Origin: Luteibacter sp. SG786
GTDB taxonomy: Bacteria; Pseudomonadota; Gammaproteobacteria; Xanthomonadales; Rhodanobacteraceae
Direction of reading: 5' to 3'
DNA: 64,000 nucleotides
Assembly: GCF_011759605.1 (NCBI RefSeq)
Contig: NZ_JAAOYX010000003.1
Span: 124,001-188,000 of the forward strand
Shown here: positions 38,520 to 46,933 of the stretch, piece by piece
Position numbering within the stretch: the first letter of the stretch is position 1
Layout: every line of letters begins with the position of its first letter
Notes under the pieces: generated by a model
Told to the model about the DNA's origin: nothing
Database searches by the model: none
Seen by the model: the letters and a program-made list of their open reading frames with translations, nothing else
Program-made: the position numbers and the translations under genes

Positions 38520-39446
38520 TCAGGGGCCGGCGTCGTGTGGCTGCGCTTGCAGCCACTCGACGAATGCATGCGCGTCTCCTTCCTCGTGGAAGTCCACGGC
38601 AACGTAGTTGGGTTTGCGCCTCGCGGCCGGCTGGCAGTATTTCGTGTAGCGGTCCCATAACGCTTCGAACGCGTTGTCGTAGTACGCGTGCGAACGCACC
38701 GGCAGGCCATGGAACTGGTTCATCGTGAAGAGCGGAGGCCAGCCGGGCTTTTCCTCGATCTCGGGCGTGGACAGCGGCCGGCTCGCTCCCCATCGGCTGT
38801 AGCAACGGCGGTCGTGCTGCAAGGGTGTCGTCCCCAGGCTCCAGTAGTTCTCTACGGTGAAGTCCTCGCTCGGCATGATCGTCACGCCGCCCCCGCGTGT
38901 CATGAGTGTGCCGCTCTGGTCGCGATTGAGGCTGAAGATCAGGACGCGTTGCCCGCGTTTCACCATGTCCGCATAGGTCGGCCAGGTGGGAGTCGACCAG
39001 CTGTACGGGTCGAACGTCGCGCCGGCGAGAAACGGGGCGCGGTCCAGTTCGGCTACGAGTTGCTGTCGTTCGGTGAAGTCGTCCAGTTGCAATGTGAGGA
39101 TCGCGTCCGGGTTCTGCTCGAGGAAAGGGCGGATCGTGTCGTTGAGCAGGTCGGCCAGTGGCACCGACGACGGTCCGGTGCATCGGTTGTGACAAAGGCG
39201 CACACGCTTGTCGTAGTAATGAAGGTCCAGCATGAATGCGCGGACCCCTGCCTCCAGCTGTTGCGCGATCGTCTGGCTCTGGTTGGGAACGAGGCCATTG
39301 CTGGTGAAAGCATTGTGGGTCGTGACCCAGGTGTAACGATCGAAGGGAAGATCCTTGGAAATGGGCGCCTGGGCACGCGCGGTGTCGGCCAGCCAGGCGA
39401 TGGCGAGAAGGCACACCGCTCGGGTGACCAGGGAGTTGGACGTCAT
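38520..39446 (-). CDS. Secreted PI-PLC X-domain-like phosphodiesterase, copy 2
   Basis: 308-residue exported paralogue of the protein at 35463. It has a signal peptide (MTSNSL to ARAQA), the first catalytic His in YTWVTTHNAF (about residue 43) and the second in the RLCHNRC strand, plus the shared VENYWSLG and PPLFTMNQFHGLP segments. It lacks the extra C-terminal domain of copy 1. Its substrate is unknown. The ATG at 39446 is preceded by AAGGAAA. It runs towards the tdk unit, so the two paralogues flank a two-gene plus-strand unit. Confidence 0.8.
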   Translation of the reverse strand: MTSNSLVTRAVCLLAIAWLADTARAQAPISKDLPFDRYTWVTTHNAFTSNGLVPNQSQTIAQQLEAGVRAFMLDLHYYDKRVRLCHNRCTGPSSVPLADLLNDTIRPFLEQNPDAILTLQLDDFTERQQLVAELDRAPFLAGATFDPYSWSTPTWPTYADMVKRGQRVLIFSLNRDQSGTLMTRGGGVTIMPSEDFTVENYWSLGTTPLQHDRRCYSRWGASRPLSTPEIEEKPGWPPLFTMNQFHGLPVRSHAYYDNAFEALWDRYTKYCQPAARRKPNYVAVDFHEEGDAHAFVEWLQAQPHDAGP

Positions 39447-39574
39447 GATGCGGGCTTTCCTTGATGGGAAACCCGAGTCTAGGAAGGCGCGCCCTCGCGC
39501 CACCGTAGGGCAACGCCATCGCGGCTTGTAGTTCCTGGCCCTAATTCACGTACGTGTACCTGGAGCCCTGACGC

Positions 39575-40387
39575 TCAACGTTGGCAGCCCGGGCAATAGA
39601 ACGAAGCCCGGCCGCCGAGCGTTGCCACGCGTATGGCCTTGCCGCAAACCTTGCACGGTTTGTCGGCACGGCCATACGCGTACAGTTCCTGGAAGAAGTA
39701 ACCCGGGGCGCCATCGGGCGAGATGAAGTCGCGCAAGGTGGTGCCGCCCCGTTCGATCGCGTAGGCGAGGATGCGCTTCACTTCGCCCGCCAGCTTTGCG
39801 TAGCGCGCGCGCGAGACCTTGCCCGCCGGCGTGCGAGGGTCGATGCCGGCGGCGAAGAGGGCCTCGCTTGCATAGATATTGCCCACGCCGACGACGACGG
39901 CGTTGTCCATCAGGAGGGTCTTTACCGCCGCCGAACGGCCACGCGAGACGCTCCAGAGCAGGTCGCCGTCGAATGCGTCGGTGAGCGGCTCCGGGCCGAT
40001 GCCTTCGAGCAGTTCGTGCGTTTCGCCCGGCATCTGCCAGAGCAGAGCGCCGAAGCGGCGCGCATCGGTGAAGCGCAGCATCTGGCCGGAGTCGAGCGCG
40101 ATATCCACATGGTCGTGTTTGCCCGCGGGCGTATCGGCAGGCAGGACACGAAGCACCCCGGTCATGCCCAGGTGGAACAGCGCGGTGCCCGCCCGGGTGC
40201 GCAGCAACAGGTACTTGGCCCTGCGCTCGACATTGTCGATCACCTGTCCGGGCAGCAGCGCCGAGATTTCCGGAGGAATCGGCCAGCGCAGGTCCGGACG
40301 GCGCAGCACGACGCCGGTGATGCGGCGGCCCGACACGTGCGGGGCGATGCCGCGGCGGGTGGTTTCGACTTCGGGTAATTCAGGCAT
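39575..40387 (-). CDS. mutM: Formamidopyrimidine-DNA glycosylase MutM
   Basis: 270-residue bifunctional DNA repair glycosylase/lyase that removes 8-oxoguanine and ring-opened purines. The start [13 protein letters not shown] carries the catalytic Pro and Glu. Other signatures are the RRAKYLLL segment, the [20 protein letters not shown] helix-two-turn-helix, and the C-terminal zinc finger with CKVC and CPGC. All key residues are present. It is the last gene of a minus-strand run led by the ABC module, 64 bases after the DUF4340-like gene. Confidence 0.96.
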   Translation of the reverse strand: MPELPEVETTRRGIAPHVSGRRITGVVLRRPDLRWPIPPEISALLPGQVIDNVERRAKYLLLRTRAGTALFHLGMTGVLRVLPADTPAGKHDHVDIALDSGQMLRFTDARRFGALLWQMPGETHELLEGIGPEPLTDAFDGDLLWSVSRGRSAAVKTLLMDNAVVVGVGNIYASEALFAAGIDPRTPAGKVSRARYAKLAGEVKRILAYAIERGGTTLRDFISPDGAPGYFFQELYAYGRADKPCKVCGKAIRVATLGGRASFYCPGCQR

Positions 40388-40451
40388 GGCGGAAAGATGG
40401 GGCGCGGGGGCGCCGCTGGCAAGCCGTGCCGGTTCCCCGGCAAGCGACCCG

Positions 40452-40940
40452 CTAAGGCGAGCCCCCGGCCGTCGTCGGCAGCGACGCCGTGCGCGGCGCG
40501 CGCGGTAACGCCTGCGCGGGAACGATGGCGATGCGATCGCCGACCTTCACATAGCGTTGCTTGCCGAGCGCGGTCATGTCGCCGAACTCCAGGCGCACGT
40601 CGTCGAGCACGAGCACCGCCACGGGCGGCGACAGGCCGATCTTCGCCGTGTCGAATTCCGAAGCGGCCCGCCAGGAGGCGACAGGCGTGGCGGCAAGGGA
40701 TGCAAGGTCCTCCGCGCGGCCTTCGTCCGCCTTCGCGCCCGCGCTCGTCCAATGGCCATCATGCCGGTCGAAACGTTGGCCGGGCATGCCGCGCAGCTCC
40801 ACGTCGATATGCCGCACCGCGTCCGGGTCGAGCCCGGTCAGCGTATGGGCGCGAGCGTCGGCGTCGTCGGCGCGCCACTGCCACGCTACCGCCGCGACGA
40901 GCGCGACGACGCATGCGATGCCGACGAGTCGGGCCTTCAC
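40452..40940 (-). CDS. Small membrane-anchored protein, DUF4340-like
   Basis: 162-residue protein with one N-terminal hydrophobic segment (about 4-20) and a periplasmic part containing a [10 protein letters not shown] segment and a [12 protein letters not shown] strand, then a [11 protein letters not shown] strand. This is the shape of DUF4340 proteins, often encoded next to Gld-type ABC transporters. The GTG at 40940 is favoured because it begins one base after the TAA of the upstream gene and has GGAGG ten bases before it. It likely interacts with the GldG-like protein. Confidence 0.62.
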   Translation of the reverse strand: MKARLVGIACVVALVAAVAWQWRADDADARAHTLTGLDPDAVRHIDVELRGMPGQRFDRHDGHWTSAGAKADEGRAEDLASLAATPVASWRAASEFDTAKIGLSPPVAVLVLDDVRLEFGDMTALGKQRYVKVGDRIAIVPAQALPRAPRTASLPTTAGGSP

Positions 40941-40941
40941 C

Positions 40942-42288
40942 TTAGCGCCGCCTCCGGCGCCACGCGATGCCCCCACCGAGGCCGAGCAAAAGGAGGGGAA
41001 GAGCGACGAGGAAGCCGAAGGTCACCAGGTTGAGGCCGTCCTGCGACAGGGAAATCACCCGGTCGGGCGCGCCGCGGGAGGGAAGGTCGACGAGCACGTC
41101 GTCGCCGAGCAACCAGTCCAGGATGCGTTCTCCCAGGGCGCGGTTGCCGCCGTTACCGACATAGGTATTCGAGAGGAAGTCGCCGTCGCCGATGACGACG
41201 GCACGCTGCTCGCTTTTCGCCGGACTCGGCGACAGGCGGTTCAGCGCGAAGCCGAAGTCGAGGGGGCCTTTGAGTTCCCCCGCTTCGGGATGGAAGGCGA
41301 CCGTCGAAGGCTTGTCGTTGTCGATGCCGCCGAAGGTGGTCCAGCTGCGCTCGCCCGAACGCAGGAACGGGACGACGGCCCATTCGTGTGCCGACACCTG
41401 CGCGAGGGCCGACACTTGCGGGAATAGCGTCGTGTCGCGGAACGCCCGCGTGATCGCGTGGAAGGGGTAGTCGCCGAGCACCACGATGCGTGGATCGTTC
41501 ACGTTGAGCGTACTGCCCTGGCCGTCGACGAGCACGCCGGGCAGGACGCGGATGCCGAGCACGTCGGCCAGCGGGCCGGTGCCGAGGTCCTGGTTGTCCG
41601 GTTCGGTCAGCCACAGCAAGTTGCCGCCCCCGCGCACGTAGTCGACGAGCGCCGCGACACTCGCCGTCGGCAGCGGTGCGACCGGACTGGCGAGCACGAC
41701 GAGGTCGGTATGCTCCGGCACTCCGCGGGTCTGGCTGAAATTGAGCGGCACCGCGCGGATGCCACGGCGTTCCACCTGGCTCATGAAGGTGCCGAGGTCC
41801 GCGTTCGCGTGCCCATCGGCCTGCCGCTCGCCGTCGCCCGTGACGAAGGCGACGATGCGTTCACCGCCTCGCGCCAGTCGTTCAAGTGCATTCGAGAGGT
41901 TGCGTTCGTTGATGGGGCTTTCCACGCGCTCTTCGCGGCCCGCGTAGCGAACCAGGAGCGCGCCATCGCCGGATATGCCCAACTGACGCGACGCCGCGGG
42001 ATCGAGGTCGGGATCCACGAAGGAGAGGCGAAGATCGTTCTTTTCCCTTACGTAGCGCTCCATGACGGCGGCAATCTGTTCGCGAAGCGGGCCCGTAGGC
42101 GAGATGTAACCGACGACGTCGACCGGGCCGCGGAGCTTTTCCAGCACCGCGACGCTCTCGGGGGCGAGGCTCGCACGCGCGCCGCGCGTCCAGTCGAACG
42201 TCCACGCGTGCCGGGAACTCAGGAAACCGATGCAGCCTGTCGCGACGACAAGCCCGATGACGACGAACCAGCGGTCGAAACGGCGCAT
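40942..42288 (-). CDS. GldG-like ABC-associated protein
   Basis: 448-residue protein with an N-terminal membrane segment (about 10-28), a periplasmic domain of the GldG/DUF4350 kind (DVVGYISPTGPLREQI, GGERIVAFVTGDGERQ, LVVLASPV, GGGNLLWLTEP), and a C-terminal membrane segment followed by RRRRR. In flavobacteria GldG works with GldA and GldF in gliding, but homologues are widespread and their role in proteobacteria is unknown. The ATG at 42288 overlaps the permease stop (TGATG). The upstream in-frame extension has no support. It sits between the permease and DUF4340-like genes. Confidence 0.82.
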   Translation of the reverse strand: MRRFDRWFVVIGLVVATGCIGFLSSRHAWTFDWTRGARASLAPESVAVLEKLRGPVDVVGYISPTGPLREQIAAVMERYVREKNDLRLSFVDPDLDPAASRQLGISGDGALLVRYAGREERVESPINERNLSNALERLARGGERIVAFVTGDGERQADGHANADLGTFMSQVERRGIRAVPLNFSQTRGVPEHTDLVVLASPVAPLPTASVAALVDYVRGGGNLLWLTEPDNQDLGTGPLADVLGIRVLPGVLVDGQGSTLNVNDPRIVVLGDYPFHAITRAFRDTTLFPQVSALAQVSAHEWAVVPFLRSGERSWTTFGGIDNDKPSTVAFHPEAGELKGPLDFGFALNRLSPSPAKSEQRAVVIGDGDFLSNTYVGNGGNRALGERILDWLLGDDVLVDLPSRGAPDRVISLSQDGLNLVTFGFLVALPLLLLGLGGGIAWRRRRR

Positions 42289-43043
42289 CACTGGCGCTCC
42301 CGGTCGGCGCCAAGACGGCGTATGGCGAGGGCCAACGACAACGCGATCGCTAGGGCGAACCACACGAGGTCGCTGGTCACGACGAGGCCGCGCAGCAGGT
42401 TCTGCAGATGCGTGGCCATCGTGAGCCACTCGAGGAAGCCGCCGGTCACGCCGGCGGCCTGCGCGCCCCGGTCGATGGTCCAGAGGATCAGCGTGACGAT
42501 CAGCGCCATTGCCGCTGCGATGGCGGGAAACGAGGTGGCGGCGGAGCAGGCGATGCCGATGGCCGCGAGCGTGGCCAGAAGCAGTGCGGTGCCGAGCGTG
42601 GCCGCCGCCAGCTTGCCCCAGTCGGCCGTGGATTCCGCGCCGACGGCGAGCGGCATGACCACGGTCGCGAGCAGCCACAGCCCCAGCCAGACGAGCACCG
42701 CGAGGTACTTCCCGATGACGATGTGCCGCGGCGAGAGGCCGGTCGAGGCAAGCAGGGCGAGCGTGCCGCCGCGACGTTCTCCGGCGAGCTGGGTCATCGT
42801 CATCAGGGGCACGACGAGGAAGGCCAGTTTCGCCAGTTCGGCGAGCAAGGGAATCGCCACGAGATCCGTGAACCCGGGGGCATCGGCGACGGCCGCCAGC
42901 TTCACCTGCGCGCCGAGGAACTGGCCCAGGCCCAGGATGAAGGTCCAGGCGAGCCAGGCGATGGTGAGCGCGGCCAGTGCCCAGGCCAGGGGGCGCACGG
43001 CGAGGCGGCGGAGTTCGAGGCGCGCGACGGCGAGGGTGCTCAT
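42288..43043 (-). CDS. ABC transporter permease, GldF-like
   Basis: 251-residue integral membrane protein with about six membrane segments and the ABC-2 permease pattern (MTMTQLAGERRGGTLALLASTGLSPRHIVIGKYLAVLVWLG), where the ERRGGTL motif contacts the ATPase. The ATG at 43043 overlaps the end of the ATPase gene. It forms the membrane part of a Gld-type ABC system. The substrate is unknown. Confidence 0.85.
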   Translation of the reverse strand: MSTLAVARLELRRLAVRPLAWALAALTIAWLAWTFILGLGQFLGAQVKLAAVADAPGFTDLVAIPLLAELAKLAFLVVPLMTMTQLAGERRGGTLALLASTGLSPRHIVIGKYLAVLVWLGLWLLATVVMPLAVGAESTADWGKLAAATLGTALLLATLAAIGIACSAATSFPAIAAAMALIVTLILWTIDRGAQAAGVTGGFLEWLTMATHLQNLLRGLVVTSDLVWFALAIALSLALAIRRLGADRERQ

Positions 43044-43771
43044 GCGGGCGCTCCCGTGGCGATGGCGAAGAAGGTGGCCTCGAGTGCGGCCCCGCCTTCG
43101 TCGCCGCGCAGCGGCGCGTCGTGGCGCAGGCGCCCCTCGTGGAGGATGGCTACCCGGTCGCACACGGCCAGCACCTCCGCCAGCACGTGCGTGGAAAGGA
43201 TCACCGCGGCGCCCGCAGCGGCGCGTTCGCGGATCAGCCGGCGCAGTTCGCCCACCTGCACCGGATCCAGTGCGTTCGCGGGTTCGTCGAGAATGATGAG
43301 GGCCGGTTCGTGCACGAGGGCGCAGGCAAGGCCCAGGCGCTGCCGCTGGCCCTGCGACAGTACGCCGGCCAGCCGCCGGCGCAGATCGCCTAGCCGCAGC
43401 CGTTCGATCATCGCATCGGCGGCCCGGCGCGCCGCCGGACGGGTGGCGCCGCGCAGCCGGGAAAAGGCCACGAGGTGTTCCTCGACGGACAACTCGGGCC
43501 AGGACGGCGCGTTCTCGGGAAGCCATCCGACCAGCTGGCGGGCGAGGCCGGGATGGGCCACGAAGTCCTCCCCCCGGAGCCGGATGCCGCCCGTATCCGG
43601 CCGGAGGGCGCCGGCGAGCATGGCCAGAGACGTCGATTTGCCGGCTCCATTGACGCCCAGGAGGCCCATGACTTCACCGGCGTTCAGGGAAAAGGACACG
43701 TCGATGACGGCCGCGCGTCCGGCCCGGCGCCGGGACACGCCCTCGACATTCAGCAACGGTGCCACGCTCAT
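43040..43771 (-). CDS. ABC transporter ATP-binding protein, GldA-like
   Basis: 243-residue ATPase with Walker A GVNGAGKST, Q-loop WLPENAP, signature LSQGQRQRLGLA, Walker B ALIILDEPANALDP and the H-loop STHVL. It is the first gene of the minus-strand module ATPase, permease, GldG-like, DUF4340-like and mutM. The overlapping stop and start codons with the permease indicate tight coupling. It powers the permease; the cargo is not known. Confidence 0.9.
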   Translation of the reverse strand: MSVAPLLNVEGVSRRRAGRAAVIDVSFSLNAGEVMGLLGVNGAGKSTSLAMLAGALRPDTGGIRLRGEDFVAHPGLARQLVGWLPENAPSWPELSVEEHLVAFSRLRGATRPAARRAADAMIERLRLGDLRRRLAGVLSQGQRQRLGLACALVHEPALIILDEPANALDPVQVGELRRLIRERAAAGAAVILSTHVLAEVLAVCDRVAILHEGRLRHDAPLRGDEGGAALEATFFAIATGAPA

Positions 43772-44006
43772 GCGCTTACGTCGCCGATCGCCGCGCTACG
43801 GCGGCCATCGTGTGCGGATCGTGCCAAGAGGCGTTGACCTGTCTGAATATCGGGAGGGGCTGTCATCAGGCGATTGTGCGCAATGGCCTCTCGGTCCGAC
43901 AACAGCCCTCTTCACAATTTGCCGGTTTCCATGCTGGTGGGTATGGCGACGGCTCGCTAGACTGGTACGGCAAAACTCCCTAACTACCCGTGCGGTAACG
44001 ACTCCG

Positions 44007-45200
44007 ATGCTCGACACCCTGCTCGATTTCCTGGCCAACGGCCTCACCAGCGCAAGCTGGGGGGAGATGCTGGTCTATCTGCTGGTCGTCACGCAGCTCA
44101 CCATTTTCACCGTGACGCTCTACTACCATCGCAGCGCCACTCATCGCGGCGTCGACTTCCATTGGACGCTCAACGGCTTCTTCCGCTTCTGGGGCTGGCT
44201 GACGACGGGCATGGTCGTGAAGGAGTGGGTGGCCATCCACCGCAAGCACCACGCCAAGGTGGAGACGGAGGAAGATCCGCACAGCCCGCAGGTGTTCGGT
44301 ATCAAGAAGGTCTTCCTCGACGGCGTCTCGCTTTACCGCGAAGCCAGCTACAACAAGGCGGACATGGAAAAGTACGGCCGCGGCACGCCGGACGATTGGT
44401 TCGAGCGCACGCTGTTCGGTCGTCACCCGTACTGGGGCCCGACCCTGATGGCCATCATCAACATCGCGCTGTTCGGCGTGGTGGGCATGGCGATCTGGGC
44501 CATCCAGATGGTGTGGATCCCGTTCTGGGCCGCCGGTTTCGTCAACGGCCTCGGCCACTGGTGGGGCTACCGCAACTTCGAAAGCTCCGACACCGCGACC
44601 AACATCTCGCCGTGGGGCTTCTGGATCGGCGGCGAAGAACTCCACAACAACCACCATGCGTTCCCCAGCTCGGCGAAGTTCGCCCTGCGCAAGTGGGAAT
44701 TCGACATCGGTTGGGTGGCCATCTGCGGATTGCGCTTCGTGGGTCTGGCCAAGGTGCTGCGCGTGGCGCCCACGCTCAACATCCGTCCGAACGTGCACCT
44801 GCCGGACGCCGAAACGCTCAAGGGCGTGCTTGCGCTGCGCTTCCAGGCCACCACCGACTACTACCGCAACGTCATCCTTCCGACGATGCGCGAGGAGATG
44901 GGCCAGGCCGGCGAAAGCATCAAGTCCGTGCCGCGCCGGCTGCGCCGCGCGCTGGCCGACGGCGGCCGCTGGCTCGACAACGACGCCCGTGACCGCTTGC
45001 AGGCTGCGCTGGCCAACCGCCCGGCCCTCAAGACGGTCTGCGACTTCCGCGCGCGTCTTGTCGCCCTGATGGAAGAGCGTGGCGCGGAGAAGTCGCTGAA
45101 GGCGCTGCAGCAGTGGATCGTCGAAGCGGAACAGAGCGGCATCCGCTCGCTCCAGCAGTTCGCCCAGCGCCTGAAGGGCTATTCCGCCGTCGGCGCATAA
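44007..45200 (+). CDS. desA: Fatty acid desaturase (DesA / acyl-CoA delta-9 type)
   Basis: 397-residue membrane desaturase. Two pairs of membrane segments bracket the di-iron histidine boxes: HRSATH near residue 37, HRKHH near residue 76, and HNNHH near residue 215, all intact. It inserts a double bond in membrane acyl chains and adjusts fluidity. The C-terminal 100 residues form a helical tail (NRPALKTVCDFRARLVAL to QQFAQRLKGYS) also found in Pseudomonas-type DesA and resembling the end of some transposases. The ATG at 44007 gives the family start. A strong terminator follows. Confidence 0.9.
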   Translation: MLDTLLDFLANGLTSASWGEMLVYLLVVTQLTIFTVTLYYHRSATHRGVDFHWTLNGFFRFWGWLTTGMVVKEWVAIHRKHHAKVETEEDPHSPQVFGIKKVFLDGVSLYREASYNKADMEKYGRGTPDDWFERTLFGRHPYWGPTLMAIINIALFGVVGMAIWAIQMVWIPFWAAGFVNGLGHWWGYRNFESSDTATNISPWGFWIGGEELHNNHHAFPSSAKFALRKWEFDIGWVAICGLRFVGLAKVLRVAPTLNIRPNVHLPDAETLKGVLALRFQATTDYYRNVILPTMREEMGQAGESIKSVPRRLRRALADGGRWLDNDARDRLQAALANRPALKTVCDFRARLVALMEERGAEKSLKALQQWIVEAEQSGIRSLQQFAQRLKGYSAVGA

Positions 45201-45223
45201 GCGTCGCTGCGCGGCAAAGCCTG

Positions 45224-45255
45224 ACCCGCCGTCGGAAGACGGCGGGTTTTTTTTT
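45224..45255 (+). terminator. Intrinsic terminator after desA
   Basis: ACCCGCCGTC and GACGGCGGGT pair perfectly around GGAA, followed by nine T residues. It starts 24 bases after the desaturase stop codon. Confidence 0.92.
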
Positions 45256-45267
45256 GCGGTTCTTCAT

Positions 45268-45307
45268 TGGGAAGTCGGCTACGCCGGCGATCCCGCGGCA
45301 GTGGGCC
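45268..45307 (+). repeat. Short interspersed repeat, family 1, truncated copy 4
   Basis: Keeps the left half of the element (TTGGGAAGTCGGCT, then GCCGGCGATCCCGCGGCAGT) and loses the right inverted end. It lies between the desA terminator and the regulator gene. Confidence 0.65.
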
Positions 45308-45364
45308 GTAAAAAGCGCAAGCTATGTAACGCTGGCTGCCCTCGGGGCGCATTATCTTGCGCCC

Positions 45365-46219
45365 ATGAAACCGACAACCGTCAATCGCTTCGAGTCCCGG
45401 CTGAAACGCGTGGCCGACCATCTGGCCGCCCACCTCGACGAGCCGCTGTCGCTCGATCGGCTCGCGGAGGTGGCGGCCATGTCGCCGTTCCATTTCCATC
45501 GCCTCTGGACGGCGATGGTGGGCGAGACCGTCGCGGCGAGCATTCGCCGGTTGCGCCTGCAACACGCCGCGCATCAGCTTCGGACCTCCGCCGCTCCGAT
45601 CACCGATATCGCGCTTTCCGCAGGATTTGCCTCTGCGCAGGCCTTTGCACGGGCCTTCCGCGCGGCCTACGGTGCCACGCCGAGCGAGTACCGTGTCGCC
45701 TCCACGGAGTGGGCGGCTCCCGCGCTTGGCTCGCCCCCGGCGGCTTCCCTGCTCGAAGTGAGGGTCGTGCACATGGAGCCCCTATCCATCGTGGCGATGC
45801 GGCGGACGGGCGCCTACACCGACAGCGACATTGCCGAGGATTTCCAGGTGCCATGGGCATGGGCCGAAGGGGAGGGGTGCCTGGAGGCACTGCGCGGCAT
45901 CTACGGGGTGCCCTGGAACGACCCCGAGGCCGCTGAGGTCCCCGTCTTCTTCGCGGGACTGGATCTGGGTGCCTGCCCACCGCCGCCGGCACCGCTGGAG
46001 GTGATGGTCCTGGACGGCGGGGATCATGCGGTCACCCGAGTGATTGGCCCCTACGCGGGTATCGACGCAGCGTGCGCGGCGCTCTATCGGGACTGGCTGC
46101 CGGCCTCGGGTCGGGAGCCTGCCGATGCGCCACTTTTCCACCATTACATCGACGATCCCGAATCGACGCCGGAGCACGCACTCCGCACGGACATCTACCT
46201 GCCGTTGCAGCCCCTGTGA
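45365..46219 (+). CDS. AraC-type regulator with GyrI-like ligand domain
   Basis: 284-residue transcription factor. The N-terminal 105 residues hold two helix-turn-helix motifs of the AraC family (LDRLAEVAAMSPFHFHRLW and ITDIALSAGFASAQAFARAFRAAYGATPSEYR). The rest is a GyrI-like/SOUL-like small-molecule binding domain (VHMEPLSIVAMRRTGAY, DHAVTRVIGPYAGI, HYIDDPESTPEHALRTDIYLPL). Such proteins resemble Rob and BmrR and usually sense drugs or lipophilic compounds. The ATG at 45365 is preceded by no strong site. The small exported protein gene that follows 11 bases later is probably in the same transcript. Confidence 0.88.
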   Translation: MKPTTVNRFESRLKRVADHLAAHLDEPLSLDRLAEVAAMSPFHFHRLWTAMVGETVAASIRRLRLQHAAHQLRTSAAPITDIALSAGFASAQAFARAFRAAYGATPSEYRVASTEWAAPALGSPPAASLLEVRVVHMEPLSIVAMRRTGAYTDSDIAEDFQVPWAWAEGEGCLEALRGIYGVPWNDPEAAEVPVFFAGLDLGACPPPPAPLEVMVLDGGDHAVTRVIGPYAGIDAACAALYRDWLPASGREPADAPLFHHYIDDPESTPEHALRTDIYLPLQPL

Positions 46220-46230
46220 GAGGACTTCAA

Positions 46231-46665
46231 ATGATGAAAGCCATGGGAGTCGCCACGGCCATGCTGATCGTCGGCACGTCCGCCGTCGCGGGGGAGTGCA
46301 AGGACGCCGCCAGCGTGGTTCGCGCCATGTTTGACGCATTCAATCGCCACGACGCCGCGGCCATGGTCGCTGCATACGCGCCCGATGCCGAGCTGCTGTC
46401 GCCCGACTTCTGTGCCCCGCGGCGCGGGCACGAGGATGTGCGGCGCACCTACCAGGCACTTTTCGACGACGCGCCGGATATCGTCGACACCATCGACGAG
46501 ATGGTGGTGCAGGGCGATCGGGTGGCGGTGCTGTTCCACTCCCGGGGCACGGCGGGCGGGCAACCGTTTGAAGTGCCGATCGCCGCGTTCATTACCGTTT
46601 CCGACGGATTGATCGTGCGCGACAGAAGCGTCTTCCAGCCGTCGCCTGGTGCGTGCTTGCCATAA
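46231..46665 (+). CDS. Exported NTF2/SnoaL-like protein
   Basis: 144-residue protein with a short signal peptide (MMKAMGVATAML to SAVAG) and an NTF2-like fold: VRAMFDAFNRHDAAAMVAAYAPDAELLSPD, then GHEDVRRTYQALF and VAVLFHSRGTAGGQPFEVPIAAFITVSDGLIV. These match the SgcJ/EcaC and SnoaL-like families, which include enzymes and binding proteins. No catalytic residue can be assigned. It begins 11 bases after the AraC/GyrI regulator gene and is likely co-expressed with it. AGGAC precedes the first of two ATG codons. Confidence 0.75.
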   Translation: MMKAMGVATAMLIVGTSAVAGECKDAASVVRAMFDAFNRHDAAAMVAAYAPDAELLSPDFCAPRRGHEDVRRTYQALFDDAPDIVDTIDEMVVQGDRVAVLFHSRGTAGGQPFEVPIAAFITVSDGLIVRDRSVFQPSPGACLP

Positions 46666-46793
46666 AGAAGGATTCCTCAAGTGTTACCGGAGGCAGCAAG
46701 GGCGTCGAGTCGAAGCCTCTGGTTTCGACAGAGTCGTCGTGGCGTTCACTTGCCCGGTATCGCCAAAGCGCTATGCACCTGAGCGTTTCGCAT

Positions 46794-46933
46794 GGGCCCT
46801 TGGTGTCCACCCTCGCTGCTCAGACAGGTCCTCCGCGTTCGAAAAGGAAGGCCGCTGCCGCGGCCCATGTGCTTATCGGCCTTCGGCCGCTCACTTGTGC
46901 GGAACTCGCTTCGAGGGTGGACACCAAGGACCC
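46794..46933 (+). repeat. Complex structured repeat, family 3, copy B
   Basis: 140-bp core with 22-base inverted ends (46794-46815 and 46912-46933), 21 of 22 pairing. It differs from copy A at three positions of the left arm, and each is matched by a compensating change in the right arm, so the pairing is kept. The internal hairpin is GGCCGC-TGCC-GCGGCC (46850-46865). The GGCCTTCGGCC segment and the TCCGC/GCGGA pairing are also kept. Upstream flanks are not shared with copy A. Confidence 0.8.

Noticed and set aside
44900..45200. Transposase fragment at the end of the desaturase gene
   Set aside because: It is in frame with the desaturase, has the same composition, and DesA relatives carry the same tail. 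There are no inverted repeats of an insertion sequence.
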